Counted from the stretch's first letter, positions 18,658 to 27,902 are shown. The stretch is DNA of 64,000 bases from Moraxella boevrei DSM 14165 (GCF_000379845.1 NZ_KB903808.1:62001-126000); one strand, 5' to 3'. Notes: generated from the sequence alone by a model not told the origin. Program-made: numbers and translations.

Positions 18658-20610
18658 ATGATGCGTAAGATATTTTCTGCTTTAACATTTTTGGCAATCA
18701 CCGCCCTGCCCCATGTAAGTTTGGCGAATATAAACAAACCACTTTTGCCAATGATTACCGCCACCAATAACCCTGCTACCAACATCAAAAGCACGCTTAG
18801 TTTTAGCGAAAATGAAGCGCTCATTGAGCGATTAAGCACGCATACGATTTGGCAAAATGCCAAGTTAATCATTCTTGATAATCCAACGCGATTAAGCACG
18901 CATACGATTTGGCAACGTCTATTGTTATATAAAAATGGTAAAAGTGGCGTGTTAAGCGATAGTTTTTTTGTCAGCCCACAAGGTAAAACCGATGCTAAGG
19001 CAGAATTGTTGGCAAACTTGCAAGCGTTACAATCTGCCAAAACCGCCGAAGATTATCTATGCCGTTTTCCCGCTCGTAGTGCTTGGCTCATGGCTGAAGT
19101 GCCAAGTTTAGCAGAAAATGTGGATGCGTTGCTCGGTTTTCATGAATGTCAACAAGTAAATGACTGGCTAAGCAAAATCAATGCGACACAGTTATCGCTA
19201 ATTTATGCCGAAGAACACGTTAACCGTATGGCTTCAGCCTTTGGACATACGCTGATTAGAGTGGATAATCCGCAAAGTTTGGCAACGCATGATACTGATT
19301 TGGCATATTTTATCAATTTTGCTACTGATAATAGCCAACACAGTTCGCCGTTGTCGTCGGCTTTTGATGCGGTGCGTGGGCATGGTAAGGGTGCAATGAC
19401 CTTTGGCAATTATACGGATAAACAAGCCAATTATCTGATTAAGGATGAGCGAGACATTTGGCAATATACGCTTAAATTATCCAACGCTGACATCCGTCAA
19501 ATGATGCGACATTTTTGGGAAGTTAAGGACGTGGCTCGCCATTATAATTTTTTGAGCAATAACTGTGCCAGTGAAATTTTGCGTTTATTAGACATCGTAA
19601 GTCCACAAGATAATTTTGTTAATGATACAGGCAAAATTATCTCGCCTGCCGAAGTCTCTCGCATTTTGGCAAAAAAAGGCGTGTTGGCAAACGAGCAGTT
19701 TATCCCGTCTCGCCATACTTTAGAGCAAGCCAAACACAATGACAACACCAATAATAGAAACGTGGTTCAACAAAGCGATATTGATAATTATGCCAAAAAT
19801 GCTCAATTTACCAAATTGCCAAACTTAATTCCAAACGACAATAATCCGTTAAATGCCACACGTTTGCACCGTGCCAACCTCAGCGTTTTGCACAGCGATG
19901 CAAGGGATAAGCTAAAATTTTTGCTCGGGGTGCGTGGTGGTTATCAAGATTTATTAGACAATCCAACTGGCAAGCGAGATTTTCTCAATTTAACCACGCT
20001 ATCTGTTCAGCTTAGCCACGATGCGGACAAAACATTTAACCGTGGCAGTCAATTGCAAATCCACGATGCAACATTGCTTGACATTACCATGTTTAACCCA
20101 GAAAATGGTACAACGCCAAAAGCCACGCTCGGCGGACATCTAAAAATCACGCCTATCGTGGACGGTAGTTATCAGCAAACGAACGAACATCGGGTGCTAA
20201 GTGTGGGCGGTGAATACGGCTCATCGTGGCTGATTGGCAAAGGTAAGGCAGGTTCGGGCGAATTGCCGAATACTTTGTGTTATGGTTTGGCAATGGGACA
20301 AGGGCAAATTGGACGGATTAATAATGGCTTTCGTATCGGCGTGGGCGTACATACAGGCTGTGTACATCATCTGACCCCAAAATTGCGAGTACTTGCCGAT
20401 GCTCAGTTGCCGTATTGGTTTCACGAACTTGATGGTAGCGGTGGCAATGATGACAACGAACGCAATCATTATTTTCAACCAATTGTCAGCTTAACAGGAC
20501 AATACGACATTGGTAAACAAACCGCCGTGCGAGCAGGCGTCAGCCATCAACGAAACCATGAACAAAACGACATCAACTATCTGCTAAGTTACCATTGGTT
20601 TTTTGATTAA
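18658..20610 (+). CDS. Secreted DUF4105 (Lnb_N periplasmic domain) protein with a 20-residue insertion
   Basis: About 650 residues, starting at one of two adjacent ATGs (18658 or 18661). A signal peptide (MRKIFSALTFLAITALPHVSLA) is followed by the DUF4105/Lnb_N domain with EEHVNRMASAFGHTLIRVD and the NNCASEILRLLD cysteine motif. The C-terminal third is rich in alternating strands and may be a barrel-like outer-membrane region. The role is not established. The conserved LSTHTIWQRLLLY block is preceded by a duplicate RLSTHTIWQ 20 residues earlier, caused by a 28/32/28-bp insertion in frame. A longer open frame from 18550 is rejected because it runs through the terminator. Confidence 0.85.
   Translation: MMRKIFSALTFLAITALPHVSLANINKPLLPMITATNNPATNIKSTLSFSENEALIERLSTHTIWQNAKLIILDNPTRLSTHTIWQRLLLYKNGKSGVLSDSFFVSPQGKTDAKAELLANLQALQSAKTAEDYLCRFPARSAWLMAEVPSLAENVDALLGFHECQQVNDWLSKINATQLSLIYAEEHVNRMASAFGHTLIRVDNPQSLATHDTDLAYFINFATDNSQHSSPLSSAFDAVRGHGKGAMTFGNYTDKQANYLIKDERDIWQYTLKLSNADIRQMMRHFWEVKDVARHYNFLSNNCASEILRLLDIVSPQDNFVNDTGKIISPAEVSRILAKKGVLANEQFIPSRHTLEQAKHNDNTNNRNVVQQSDIDNYAKNAQFTKLPNLIPNDNNPLNATRLHRANLSVLHSDARDKLKFLLGVRGGYQDLLDNPTGKRDFLNLTTLSVQLSHDADKTFNRGSQLQIHDATLLDITMFNPENGTTPKATLGGHLKITPIVDGSYQQTNEHRVLSVGGEYGSSWLIGKGKAGSGELPNTLCYGLAMGQGQIGRINNGFRIGVGVHTGCVHHLTPKLRVLADAQLPYWFHELDGSGGNDDNERNHYFQPIVSLTGQYDIGKQTAVRAGVSHQRNHEQNDINYLLSYHWFFD
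18828..18915 (-). repeat. Ectopic spacer-integration scar in the DUF4105 gene (28-bp duplication, 32-bp insert)
   Basis: Perfect 28-bp direct copies lie at 18828-18855 and 18888-18915, separated by 32 unique bases (18856-18887). Geometry is identical to the cas1 scar and to the array unit. Read on the minus strand the 28-mer has ATCG at positions 8-11, AT at 13-14 and TG at 18-19, all matching the CRISPR repeat; 12 of 28 positions agree overall. The insertion keeps the reading frame and adds no stop codon. Confidence 0.85.
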
Positions 20611-20665
20611 CGAACAATCTATTGATTAAAAAAATCACTACTTTGGGTATTTTTCTTCGGCTAAC

Positions 20666-22039
20666 TTACCAAGAACCTATGGCTTGATATAAGTTAACCC
20701 CTGTTTGTGCTTGCTGAATCAAACTATCCGTAATGGCATTTTGGGCTTGGCGAAAACTTTCTTGACTTTCTGCCAATTCTTTGGTAGCAATAAACCCAAG
20801 TTGATAACGTTTTTGTTGGTAATCAAGCTGTTGTTTGGCAATTTTTGCAGATTTTAGTATCAATTCATGATTTTGTTGTTGATTTTGCCAAAGCACTAAC
20901 TTATTTTGTACATCATTTAAGGCTTTATAAACCGTTTCTTGATAATTCAAGGTAGCAATCTTTTCATCAATTTTGGCGATTTGGACATTATTTTGATAGT
21001 CTTTTTGGTTAAAGGTCGGCAAATTGAGCGAAATCCCCCAATTGAGTACAGGCACTTTTAACAAGTCAATCAAATTTGCAGATTGTGAGTTTGCCCCAGC
21101 GGTCAGGACAAGGGTTGGGTACTGGTTCTTTTGTAACAGATTGACCTGTTGCAAACTGACTGACAATCGCCAAAGCATGGCTTGTATATCTGGGCGATTT
21201 TGAATTGCATGAGCAGGTAGTTGTTCAATTTTTGTCGGTAATTTTGGTAAATTTTGTTGCTGTTTTAACGCAACCGAAAGTTCATCAACGCTGGTATGAC
21301 TCAATAAAGCAAGATTATTTAGACTTTCATTTTTTTGAGTGATAAGATTGCGTTGAGTTTGTTGCAAGTTATTTAAGGTTTGTTCTATTACCAATAAATC
21401 TGCTTGGGCAATCAAGCCTAGTTTTAGCTGTGTTTGTAAATAGTGGCGTTGTTTTTGTTGGAATTTTTGGGCGTTTTGGTTGTCGCTAAGTTTTTGATTA
21501 ATGCCAATTAAGTTAAAATATTCTCGCACTGCGTTGGCAGTTAAGGTAAGAAAAACCGCTTTACGGTCAGCTTCTACCGCATTTTTTTCCCATTCGCTGA
21601 TATTTTGTTGCAGTTGTAGTTTTCCCCATAAATCAATTTCCCAACTGGCGTTTAGGTTTATGTCAAAATTTTTATTGGTAGTTGTGTCACCCGTTGCAAG
21701 CGATTTTTGTTTTTGGTGGTTGGCATGGGCTTGCTGGGTTATGGTGATTTTTTGGTTATCTGTTTTTTGTTGATTAAGAATAGACTTTTGTAAGGTTAAA
21801 GTAGCAACGGCTAATTCGTGGTTACCCTTGATTAGATTTTTCATATAATCATTTAAAACTTTATCATCAAATATTTGCCACCAATTTTCTTGACAAAATA
21901 GTTGGTAATCCGTTGGACAAGGCAATGCGACATCATTATGCTGAATGTTATCAATCATTGTTGGGTTGATTTGTGTCGTTTGGCAAGCGGTTAATAAACT
22001 AATCATCACAATGAGTGATAAATATTTGATTTTATTCAT
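20666..22039 (-). CDS. TolC/NodT-type outer-membrane efflux lipoprotein
   Basis: 457 residues. The signal peptide ends in a lipobox (LLTACQ), so the mature protein is probably lipid-anchored at Cys19. The body is two long helical repeats of the outer-membrane factor family, with paired Gln/Asn-rich helices (for example LGLIAQADLLVIEQTLNN and LGFIATKELAESQESFRQAQN). It should form the outer-membrane duct for the MacAB pump. It begins three bases after macB ends, forming the third gene of a macA-macB-OMF operon. Confidence 0.88.
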   Translation of the reverse strand: MNKIKYLSLIVMISLLTACQTTQINPTMIDNIQHNDVALPCPTDYQLFCQENWWQIFDDKVLNDYMKNLIKGNHELAVATLTLQKSILNQQKTDNQKITITQQAHANHQKQKSLATGDTTTNKNFDINLNASWEIDLWGKLQLQQNISEWEKNAVEADRKAVFLTLTANAVREYFNLIGINQKLSDNQNAQKFQQKQRHYLQTQLKLGLIAQADLLVIEQTLNNLQQTQRNLITQKNESLNNLALLSHTSVDELSVALKQQQNLPKLPTKIEQLPAHAIQNRPDIQAMLWRLSVSLQQVNLLQKNQYPTLVLTAGANSQSANLIDLLKVPVLNWGISLNLPTFNQKDYQNNVQIAKIDEKIATLNYQETVYKALNDVQNKLVLWQNQQQNHELILKSAKIAKQQLDYQQKRYQLGFIATKELAESQESFRQAQNAITDSLIQQAQTGVNLYQAIGSW

Positions 22040-22042
22040 GAT

Positions 22043-24010
22043 TTATCCTTTGTTTAAAGCGTCTATCGGGTTCATTTTTGCTGCACGATGAGCAGGCATA
22101 AAACCAAAAACTAGCCCAATCAGACTGGCACAAGCCACTGCCATGATAATGGCATTGATAGAAAAAATCACCTGAATATTAAATATACTTAACAATAATC
22201 CCAAGCCAAACGCCAATAAAACACCGATAATACCACCAATCGCACACACCACCATGGCTTCTATTAAAAATTGTTGGATTATGTCTTGGTAAGTCGCCCC
22301 TACCGCCATGCGTACGCCGATTTCACCCGTACGTTCGGTAACAGAAACCAGCATGATATTCATCACGCCAATGCCACCGACAAGCAGAGAAATTACCGCA
22401 ATCGCTCCAATTAATAAGGTCAAGGATTTGGCGGTTTTTTCTACGGTTTTGGCTAGGCTATCGCTGTTAAATAGGCTAAAATCTTGTTTACCATGTCTTT
22501 TGGTTAAAATTTGGGTAATATTTTGACTGGCTAGGGCAGACGAGTAGCCTTTTTTTAGCAAAATCGTCATGCTGTTTAGATTTGGTGATTGTCCTGCAAA
22601 ACGGGCTTGATAGGTACGGTAAGGTAGCCAGATTTTTAAACTTCGGTCATAATTTCCTTCTATCCCATTGTACGAAAACACACCGATAACACGGTTTGGT
22701 ACGCCATTTAACATAATCACTTGTCCCAAAGCTTCCGACTTGGGGAACAGGGACTGTTTGGTTTTATCGCTAATAACAATGTGTTGGCTAAAATTGTCCA
22801 AATCACTTTGGCGAAACATACCGCCAGTGATAAAGCGTACGTTTTGCAAACGGTGATGATTGATACCCACGCCGTCCACCTGTACGGTTTTGCTGTGGTT
22901 GCCGACTTGTGCCAGCATGGACGAGCTTAAGTCTGGTGCCGTACTTTCAACAAATTTTTGTTTTTCCAACGCATACATATCGTCAAGGGTAAGTTCAGGC
23001 GTACTGGTTTGCGTTTCGTCTTGAGCATTGCCTGCCGTAATGGTAATGGTAGCCGAGCCAATACTATTAATTTGCTTTAAAATTTGTTGTTTTGAACCAT
23101 TTCCTAACGCCACAATCAACACCACCGAAGCAATACCAATGATAATACCAAGCATGGTTAAAAGGGTTCGCATTTTGTTGGCAGTCATGGTTAGCATTGC
23201 CATGCGAAAGGCTTCTTTAATACGGTTAAAGGATTGTAAAAAATGATTTTCGCTCTGTTTATTGTCTGATTGATTGAACTGATTTGCTAAAAATTGATGA
23301 CTAACGGCTTGTAAGGTGTTGTCTTGAATAATTTTACCGTCAGCAATTTCAATGACCCGACTGGCAGATTGGGCGATTTTTGGGTCGTGCGTTACCAAAA
23401 TAATGGTGTGTCCTTCACGATTTAAATCGTTTAAAATCTGCATAACATCACGGCTACTTTGGCTATCTAATGCCCCTGTCGGCTCATCTGCAAAAATAAT
23501 CTGACCACCATTCATCAAGGCACGAGCAATAGAGACACGCTGTTGTTGTCCACCTGATAATTGATTGGGATAGTGGTCAAGGCGTTTTTCTAGTCCTAAT
23601 TTGGTTAATAATTGTTGTGCTTTTTGCTGACGTGTGTTTGGGTGAATGCCTGCATAAATGGCGGGCATAGCAACATTATCAAGTGCGTTTAGACTGCTTA
23701 ATAATTGATAACGTTGAAAAATAAAGCCAAACTTTTCCCTGCGTAAACTGGCTAAACGGTCACTATCCATGTGTGTGGTGAGATTACCTTCAATCAAATA
23801 ATCACCTGATGTTGGCTTATCCAAGCACGCCATGATATTCATCAAAGTAGATTTGCCAGAACCTGACTGACCGACAATGGCAACCATTTCGCCTGCATGA
23901 ATTTCCAAACTAATACCTTGCAACACTTGCAACGATTGTTCACCAAACGCAAAGGTTTTTGTAATATTTTTTAACGACAAAATGGGTGGTTTATCACTTT
24001 GATATGCCAT
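22043..24010 (-). CDS. macB: MacB-type ABC transporter, fused ATPase and permease
   Basis: 655 residues, normal for MacB. The N-terminal ATPase has Walker A GQSGSGKST, signature LSGGQQQRVSIAR and Walker B IIFADEPTGAL. A first membrane segment (near residue 285) leads into the large periplasmic domain. Three more membrane segments form the C-terminal FtsX-like region, with GGIGVMNIMLVSVTERTGEIGVRMA. MacB drives export of macrolides, peptides or lipidic substrates from the periplasm together with MacA and an outer-membrane factor, all encoded here. The substrate cannot be told from sequence. Confidence 0.94.
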   Translation of the reverse strand: MAYQSDKPPILSLKNITKTFAFGEQSLQVLQGISLEIHAGEMVAIVGQSGSGKSTLMNIMACLDKPTSGDYLIEGNLTTHMDSDRLASLRREKFGFIFQRYQLLSSLNALDNVAMPAIYAGIHPNTRQQKAQQLLTKLGLEKRLDHYPNQLSGGQQQRVSIARALMNGGQIIFADEPTGALDSQSSRDVMQILNDLNREGHTIILVTHDPKIAQSASRVIEIADGKIIQDNTLQAVSHQFLANQFNQSDNKQSENHFLQSFNRIKEAFRMAMLTMTANKMRTLLTMLGIIIGIASVVLIVALGNGSKQQILKQINSIGSATITITAGNAQDETQTSTPELTLDDMYALEKQKFVESTAPDLSSSMLAQVGNHSKTVQVDGVGINHHRLQNVRFITGGMFRQSDLDNFSQHIVISDKTKQSLFPKSEALGQVIMLNGVPNRVIGVFSYNGIEGNYDRSLKIWLPYRTYQARFAGQSPNLNSMTILLKKGYSSALASQNITQILTKRHGKQDFSLFNSDSLAKTVEKTAKSLTLLIGAIAVISLLVGGIGVMNIMLVSVTERTGEIGVRMAVGATYQDIIQQFLIEAMVVCAIGGIIGVLLAFGLGLLLSIFNIQVIFSINAIIMAVACASLIGLVFGFMPAHRAAKMNPIDALNKG

Positions 24011-24011
24011 G

Positions 24012-25178
24012 TTACAATCCCACGTCCAAACTCTCTACCTTACCGTCTGATGTTGATACCACCACTTTTTCGCCTTGCTTTAGACCTGACAAGACTTCGG
24101 CATGGATTTTATTATTCAGACCGATGCTGATTTCACGAGTTTCTAGGTTGGGATTTGGGCTATTTTCATCGTCAATGACTTGCACTTCAAAACGATTATC
24201 AGGCAATTGTTTACCCAATGCGGTCGTTGGAATGGTCAAAACTTGTTGTTTTTTATCAATTTCCACCGTAACATTTGCTGTCATGCCAATAAATAGTTGA
24301 TGTTTTGGATTTGGCACGCTTAATAAACCATAATAATACACCGCCCCTGCCTGACCACTCGTATCGCCAATCGGTGCAAGTTCTAAATCTTGGAGCGTAG
24401 CTTCAAATTTTTGATTTGGCAAACCCAGAATATTAAAATGGGCTTTCATACCTGTTTTTAGTTTGGGAATATCCGCTTCAGAAAATTTTGCCTTAATCTG
24501 CACGGTATCAATTTGAGCCAATTTAATAATGGTTGGTGATGACTGCATGGCATTAATGGTCTGCCCCTGCTTGGTAACAATCGCAACCACAACGCCGTCA
24601 ATCGGTGCAGTAATCCGAGTATAACTCAAATTATTTTTGGCGGTCGCAATTTTTAATTGCGATTGTTCCAATTGCGATTTGCTGGCAATTAACTCTTTTT
24701 GAGCCGTTTCTAACGCCGTTTTTGCCTTTACAAACTCCATTTTTGCCACAATGCCTGCATGAAAACCCTGCTTTTGTCGCTCAAACTCATTTTGAATTTG
24801 GGCTAATTGAAGTTTTTTTATGTCGTGCTGAGCCAGTAATGCTTTGTAACTGGCTTCATCATCTTTTAAGGCATTGCGTTGTTGCGTGGCATCAATATCG
24901 GCTATCAAATCGCCTTTTTTTAGCCGTTGCCCCAAAGTAACGTGTAATTTATCCACACGTCCAGTTGCTTGAGCCCCTACGTCAATCAGTTCTTCGGCAT
25001 ACACTTGACCACCTGCAATCACCGTGTTTTCAATGTCGCTAAGTTTGACAGTTTCGGTTAAATATTGGAGTTTGGGTGGTTGTTGTCGTTGCCAAAAAAA
25101 CACCCCAAGCAATGTTACACATAACACAAAAATAATTAGAAAAATTAAAGTCTTTTTTGATTTTTTCGCAACCAACAT
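24012..25178 (-). CDS. macA: MacA-type periplasmic adaptor of the efflux pump
   Basis: 388 residues with one N-terminal membrane anchor (about residues 10-29). The lipoyl-like halves are GAQATGRVDKLHVTLGQRLKKGDLIADID and ITAPIDGVVVAIVTKQGQTI, separated by a long coiled-coil hairpin. The beta-barrel and membrane-proximal domains follow. It bridges MacB and the outer-membrane factor. It is the first gene of the operon, one base before macB. The C-terminus ends with VSTSDGKVESLDVGL. Confidence 0.93.
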   Translation of the reverse strand: MLVAKKSKKTLIFLIIFVLCVTLLGVFFWQRQQPPKLQYLTETVKLSDIENTVIAGGQVYAEELIDVGAQATGRVDKLHVTLGQRLKKGDLIADIDATQQRNALKDDEASYKALLAQHDIKKLQLAQIQNEFERQKQGFHAGIVAKMEFVKAKTALETAQKELIASKSQLEQSQLKIATAKNNLSYTRITAPIDGVVVAIVTKQGQTINAMQSSPTIIKLAQIDTVQIKAKFSEADIPKLKTGMKAHFNILGLPNQKFEATLQDLELAPIGDTSGQAGAVYYYGLLSVPNPKHQLFIGMTANVTVEIDKKQQVLTIPTTALGKQLPDNRFEVQVIDDENSPNPNLETREISIGLNNKIHAEVLSGLKQGEKVVVSTSDGKVESLDVGL

Positions 25179-25284
25179 AAAATCAGGCCATAAGATAAAA
25201 GAAAATAATTATCATTATAATATATGCAAATCAAATTTAATACCATTTTTGTATAAATAAATCTGCTACGATTTTCAAACTAAA

Positions 25285-25310
25285 AAATCCCCAAAAACTT
25301 TTGGAGATTT
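25285..25310. terminator. Terminator between macA and the lipoprotein gene
   Basis: An 11-of-12 inverted repeat AAATCCCCAAAA / TTTTGGAGATTT is flanked by T-runs in both directions. It lies just downstream of the minus-strand lipoprotein stop at 25330. Confidence 0.65.
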
Positions 25311-25329
25311 ATGATTTTTTTAACTTAAA

Positions 25330-25971
25330 TTAGCGAATATTGCAACGCGCTAGTTCTTTTTCGGCTAATTTTTGTAAGAATGCTGTCGCTTCTTCATCGC
25401 TCATCGCAGCTGTTTTTGCTTTAACCTTAACAACAAATGGCATCATCATGGCTTTGGTGATTTCAACTTTTTCTTTCCCATCAGGCTCGATAAATGGCGG
25501 ACGATTTGGCACACCCATGGCTTGATACATCATTTCTTCAAATTTATCACCCGCAGCTGTTACCAAAAACTCATCTGCCTGCTTAATCTCATCATCACTC
25601 AAAATACCTTTAAAATAAGGCTCTAATACCGACAAATAATTGGCATTACCTTCAATACTCCTTAGACATGCTTTTTGAACGTCGGTCAAATTTGGATAAG
25701 TCTGTTCAATAGCAGAGATAGTCATAGCACGGTTAGCAGTCACTTGAAAATCCATATATGGGCTTTGGATAATCATATTTGCAACACTGGCTGGCATACC
25801 GTCTGTATTAACGGTTTTAGCAGTGCTTGCGTTAGCTACAGAGACTGATGCAGACGCATTTTCAGCTTTTGTTGGGGCTTCTGTTTTTGGGGTGTCAGTT
25901 TTATTACAGGCAGTCAAAAAACTTGCAGAAACTGCTAACGCCAACAAAGTACGCATAAATCCCTGGTTCAT
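25330..25971 (-). CDS. Putative lipoprotein of unknown function
   Basis: 213 residues. The signal peptide ends in the lipobox FLTAC, giving a predicted lipid-modified Cys. A low-complexity Ala/Ser/Thr/Lys linker (about residues 25-55) follows, then a helical domain (for example DVQKACLRSIEGNANYLSVLEPYFKGILSDDEIKQAD). Two cysteines remain in the mature part, one near the C-terminus. An AAGGA site precedes the chosen ATG. I do not recognise the family with confidence; DUF2059-like proteins are a possible relative. Confidence 0.75.
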   Translation of the reverse strand: MNQGFMRTLLALAVSASFLTACNKTDTPKTEAPTKAENASASVSVANASTAKTVNTDGMPASVANMIIQSPYMDFQVTANRAMTISAIEQTYPNLTDVQKACLRSIEGNANYLSVLEPYFKGILSDDEIKQADEFLVTAAGDKFEEMMYQAMGVPNRPPFIEPDGKEKVEITKAMMMPFVVKVKAKTAAMSDEEATAFLQKLAEKELARCNIR

Positions 25972-26045
25972 ACAATATCCTTAAAATTGCTTAAAAATAG
26001 TTACCAAAAATATCCAAAGACCACGCATTATAACACCGCCCAAAA

Positions 26046-26083
26046 AAAAATAAACCCCTATTTTACAACAAGAGTTTATTTTT
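26046..26083. terminator. Terminator downstream of ahpC
   Basis: The inverted repeat AAAAATAAAC (26046-26055) / GTTTATTTTT (26074-26083) has an A/T-rich stem with T-tails both ways. It sits 24 bases beyond the ahpC stop codon. Confidence 0.55.
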
Positions 26084-26106
26084 CTAAAATTAATTAATCT
26101 AAAGAA

Positions 26107-26673
26107 TTAGATTTTACCAACTAAGTCTAGGCTTGGTTTTAAGGTTTCTTGACCTGCTTCCCAAGCTGCTGGGCAAACTTCACCGTCGTTATCACGCACG
26201 TACTGAGCGGCTTTTACTTTACGAATCATGTCTTTCGCAGAACGACCGATGCCTAAATCATGAATTTCAGCAACTTTGATAAGACCGTCTGGGTCAACTA
26301 GGAATGTACCACGAAGTGCTGCGTGTTGACCTTCAATCATCACGTTAAAGCCACGAGTGATAGCCCCAGTACCATCGCCTAACATTGGATATTTTACTTT
26401 ACCGATTGCAGGTGACGCGTCATGCCATGCTTTATGCACAAAATGCGTATCAGTAGAAACAGCGTAAACCTCAACACCAAGACCTTTCAACTCGTCGTAA
26501 TGGTCAGCCATGTCTTCAAGTTCTGTTGGGCAAACGAACGTAAAATCGTGTGGATAGAACATAAAGATAGCCCATTTGCCTTTAACGTCAGCTGTTGAGA
26601 TAGTTTTGAACTCACCGTTTACGAATGCTTCGGTGGTAAATTCTGGGATAGGTTGGTTGATAATTGCAGTCAC
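26107..26673 (-). CDS. ahpC: Alkyl hydroperoxide reductase subunit C (peroxiredoxin)
   Basis: 188 residues from a GTG start at 26673, chosen because GGAGT precedes it and because the family begins with (M)xxIINQPIPEF. An ATG at 26703 would add an unlikely ten residues. The peroxidatic cysteine is in FTFVCPTELED and the resolving cysteine in EVCPAAWEAG. AhpC reduces hydroperoxides and is recycled by AhpF, encoded at 16.4-18.0 kb. It is divergent from oxyR, its probable regulator. Confidence 0.95.
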   Translation of the reverse strand: MTAIINQPIPEFTTEAFVNGEFKTISTADVKGKWAIFMFYPHDFTFVCPTELEDMADHYDELKGLGVEVYAVSTDTHFVHKAWHDASPAIGKVKYPMLGDGTGAITRGFNVMIEGQHAALRGTFLVDPDGLIKVAEIHDLGIGRSAKDMIRKVKAAQYVRDNDGEVCPAAWEAGQETLKPSLDLVGKI

Positions 26674-27002
26674 GGTTGACTCCTTTATAGTTAAAAAACT
26701 CAATTAAAACTAAACGTTTTTCATTTTACCATAACATTTCTTAAGTTTAAACCAGTAATTTTTTTAAAAATTTGTTTTAAAAAAATTACTGGTTTAAAAT
26801 AATAGTAAATTGTTAATAACTTCTGTAGGGTTATCTTAACGCAATATTATGATTAATCTAGTTAATTTTTTTTATAAAACTGTTTTATTTTTTAAATGAT
26901 AGCGGTATAATACTTTAAAAGCAAGATTTGATTTTTTATCACCGACTTGTAAAACTTTGCCTATCATTTGCATTGATAGTTTAACAGAAGGATTTCGCCA
27001 AA
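26674..27002. promoter_or_regulatory. Divergent ahpC-oxyR control region
   Basis: 329 bases hold a perfect 20-bp inverted repeat (26746-26765 and 26779-26798, 13-base loop), a TATAAT hexamer toward oxyR (26906-26911), and a CTATCA/TGATAG palindrome (26961-26979) containing the LysR-box form ATC-N9-GAT. The palindrome lies 23 bases before the oxyR ATG and is a good candidate for autoregulation. OxyR control of ahpC is inferred from gene arrangement and family knowledge. Confidence 0.55.
26746..26798. repeat. Perfect 20-bp inverted repeat with 13-base loop
   Basis: The arms read inward from TTTAAACCAGTAATTTTTTT and are perfectly complementary at 26746-26765 and 26779-26798. The hairpin is 73 bases upstream of the ahpC start. 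It could be a MITE-like insertion, a transcript hairpin in the ahpC leader, or a protein-binding site. Confidence 0.75.
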
Positions 27003-27902
27003 ATGATTACCTTACGCCAATTAGAATTTGCCCTAGCCGTCGCAAAATACAAGCATTTTAAGCGGGCAGCCGAAGAATGTAATATTTCCCAATCTGCATT
27101 AAGTCTAGGAATTGCCGAACTGGAAAAACAGCTAGATACCCAGATTTTTGAGAGAAATAACAAACAAGTGTTGATTACACCGATTGGTGAAGAGATCTTG
27201 GAGCGGGCAAAACGCATTTTTTCGGAAGTCAATGACTTGACCACACGAGCCCAAACTCACCAAACCCCACTCGCCTATCCGATGACGATTGGTATTATTC
27301 CGACCATTGCCCCGTTTTTGTTGCCAAAAGTACTGCCAAAATTGCGTGAAAGCTATCCGAATGTGCAGTTATCTATCGTAGAAGAGCAGACCGAGCGATT
27401 GATTGAAAAAGTGCGGTATGGCATGATTGATACGGCGATTATTGCGTTGCCGTATGCAACTGACGGCTTGTTGACATTTGAATTTTGGCAAGAGAATTTT
27501 TTGGCAATTTTTACCCAAAAAAATGCCGAAAATCAGCCGAAAATCATGGATACCGACACGCTTGTTAACCGTAATTTGATGTTGCTTGGTGAAGGGCATT
27601 GTTTGACCGACCATGCCTTATCCGTGTGCCATTTAGATAAAAACAAAATTAAGAGTAGCTTTAGTGATGCCAGTTTAAATACCTTAATTCAAATGGCATT
27701 GAGCGGTATGGGGACGACTTTAATTCCGGAAATGGCGGTCGCTCAAATCAAACAACAAAACCCTGATATTGCCGCCATTCCATTGGCAGAACCCGGACCA
27801 CACCGTAAATTGGCGTTTATCACACGACTAAATTATGCACGGGTAGATGATGTGAGTCTGCTTGGTAATGCGTTTGCTGAAGCATTAGATCAGAGCCAGT
27901 AA
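27003..27902 (+). CDS. oxyR: Hydrogen-peroxide-sensing LysR-type regulator OxyR
   Basis: 299 residues, the normal LysR length. The N-terminal winged helix-turn-helix (ITLRQLEFALAVAKYKHFKRAAEECNISQSALS) is followed by the ligand/redox domain. The OxyR-specific cysteine pair is present in GEGHCLTDHALSVC, corresponding to Cys199 and Cys208 of E. coli. Oxidation to a disulfide switches on peroxide defence genes. The divergent partner is ahpC. It is followed after 16 bases by sbcD on the same strand. Confidence 0.94.
   Translation: MITLRQLEFALAVAKYKHFKRAAEECNISQSALSLGIAELEKQLDTQIFERNNKQVLITPIGEEILERAKRIFSEVNDLTTRAQTHQTPLAYPMTIGIIPTIAPFLLPKVLPKLRESYPNVQLSIVEEQTERLIEKVRYGMIDTAIIALPYATDGLLTFEFWQENFLAIFTQKNAENQPKIMDTDTLVNRNLMLLGEGHCLTDHALSVCHLDKNKIKSSFSDASLNTLIQMALSGMGTTLIPEMAVAQIKQQNPDIAAIPLAEPGPHRKLAFITRLNYARVDDVSLLGNAFAEALDQSQ

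Noticed and set aside
26673-26703. ATG at 26703 as ahpC start
   Set aside because: GTG at 26673 has the GGAGT site and the family N-terminus.
27405-27425. Haemophilus-type uptake sequence (AAGTGCGGT) in oxyR
   Set aside because: I noticed one copy inside a coding region; there is no enrichment in the window, so it is a chance occurrence.
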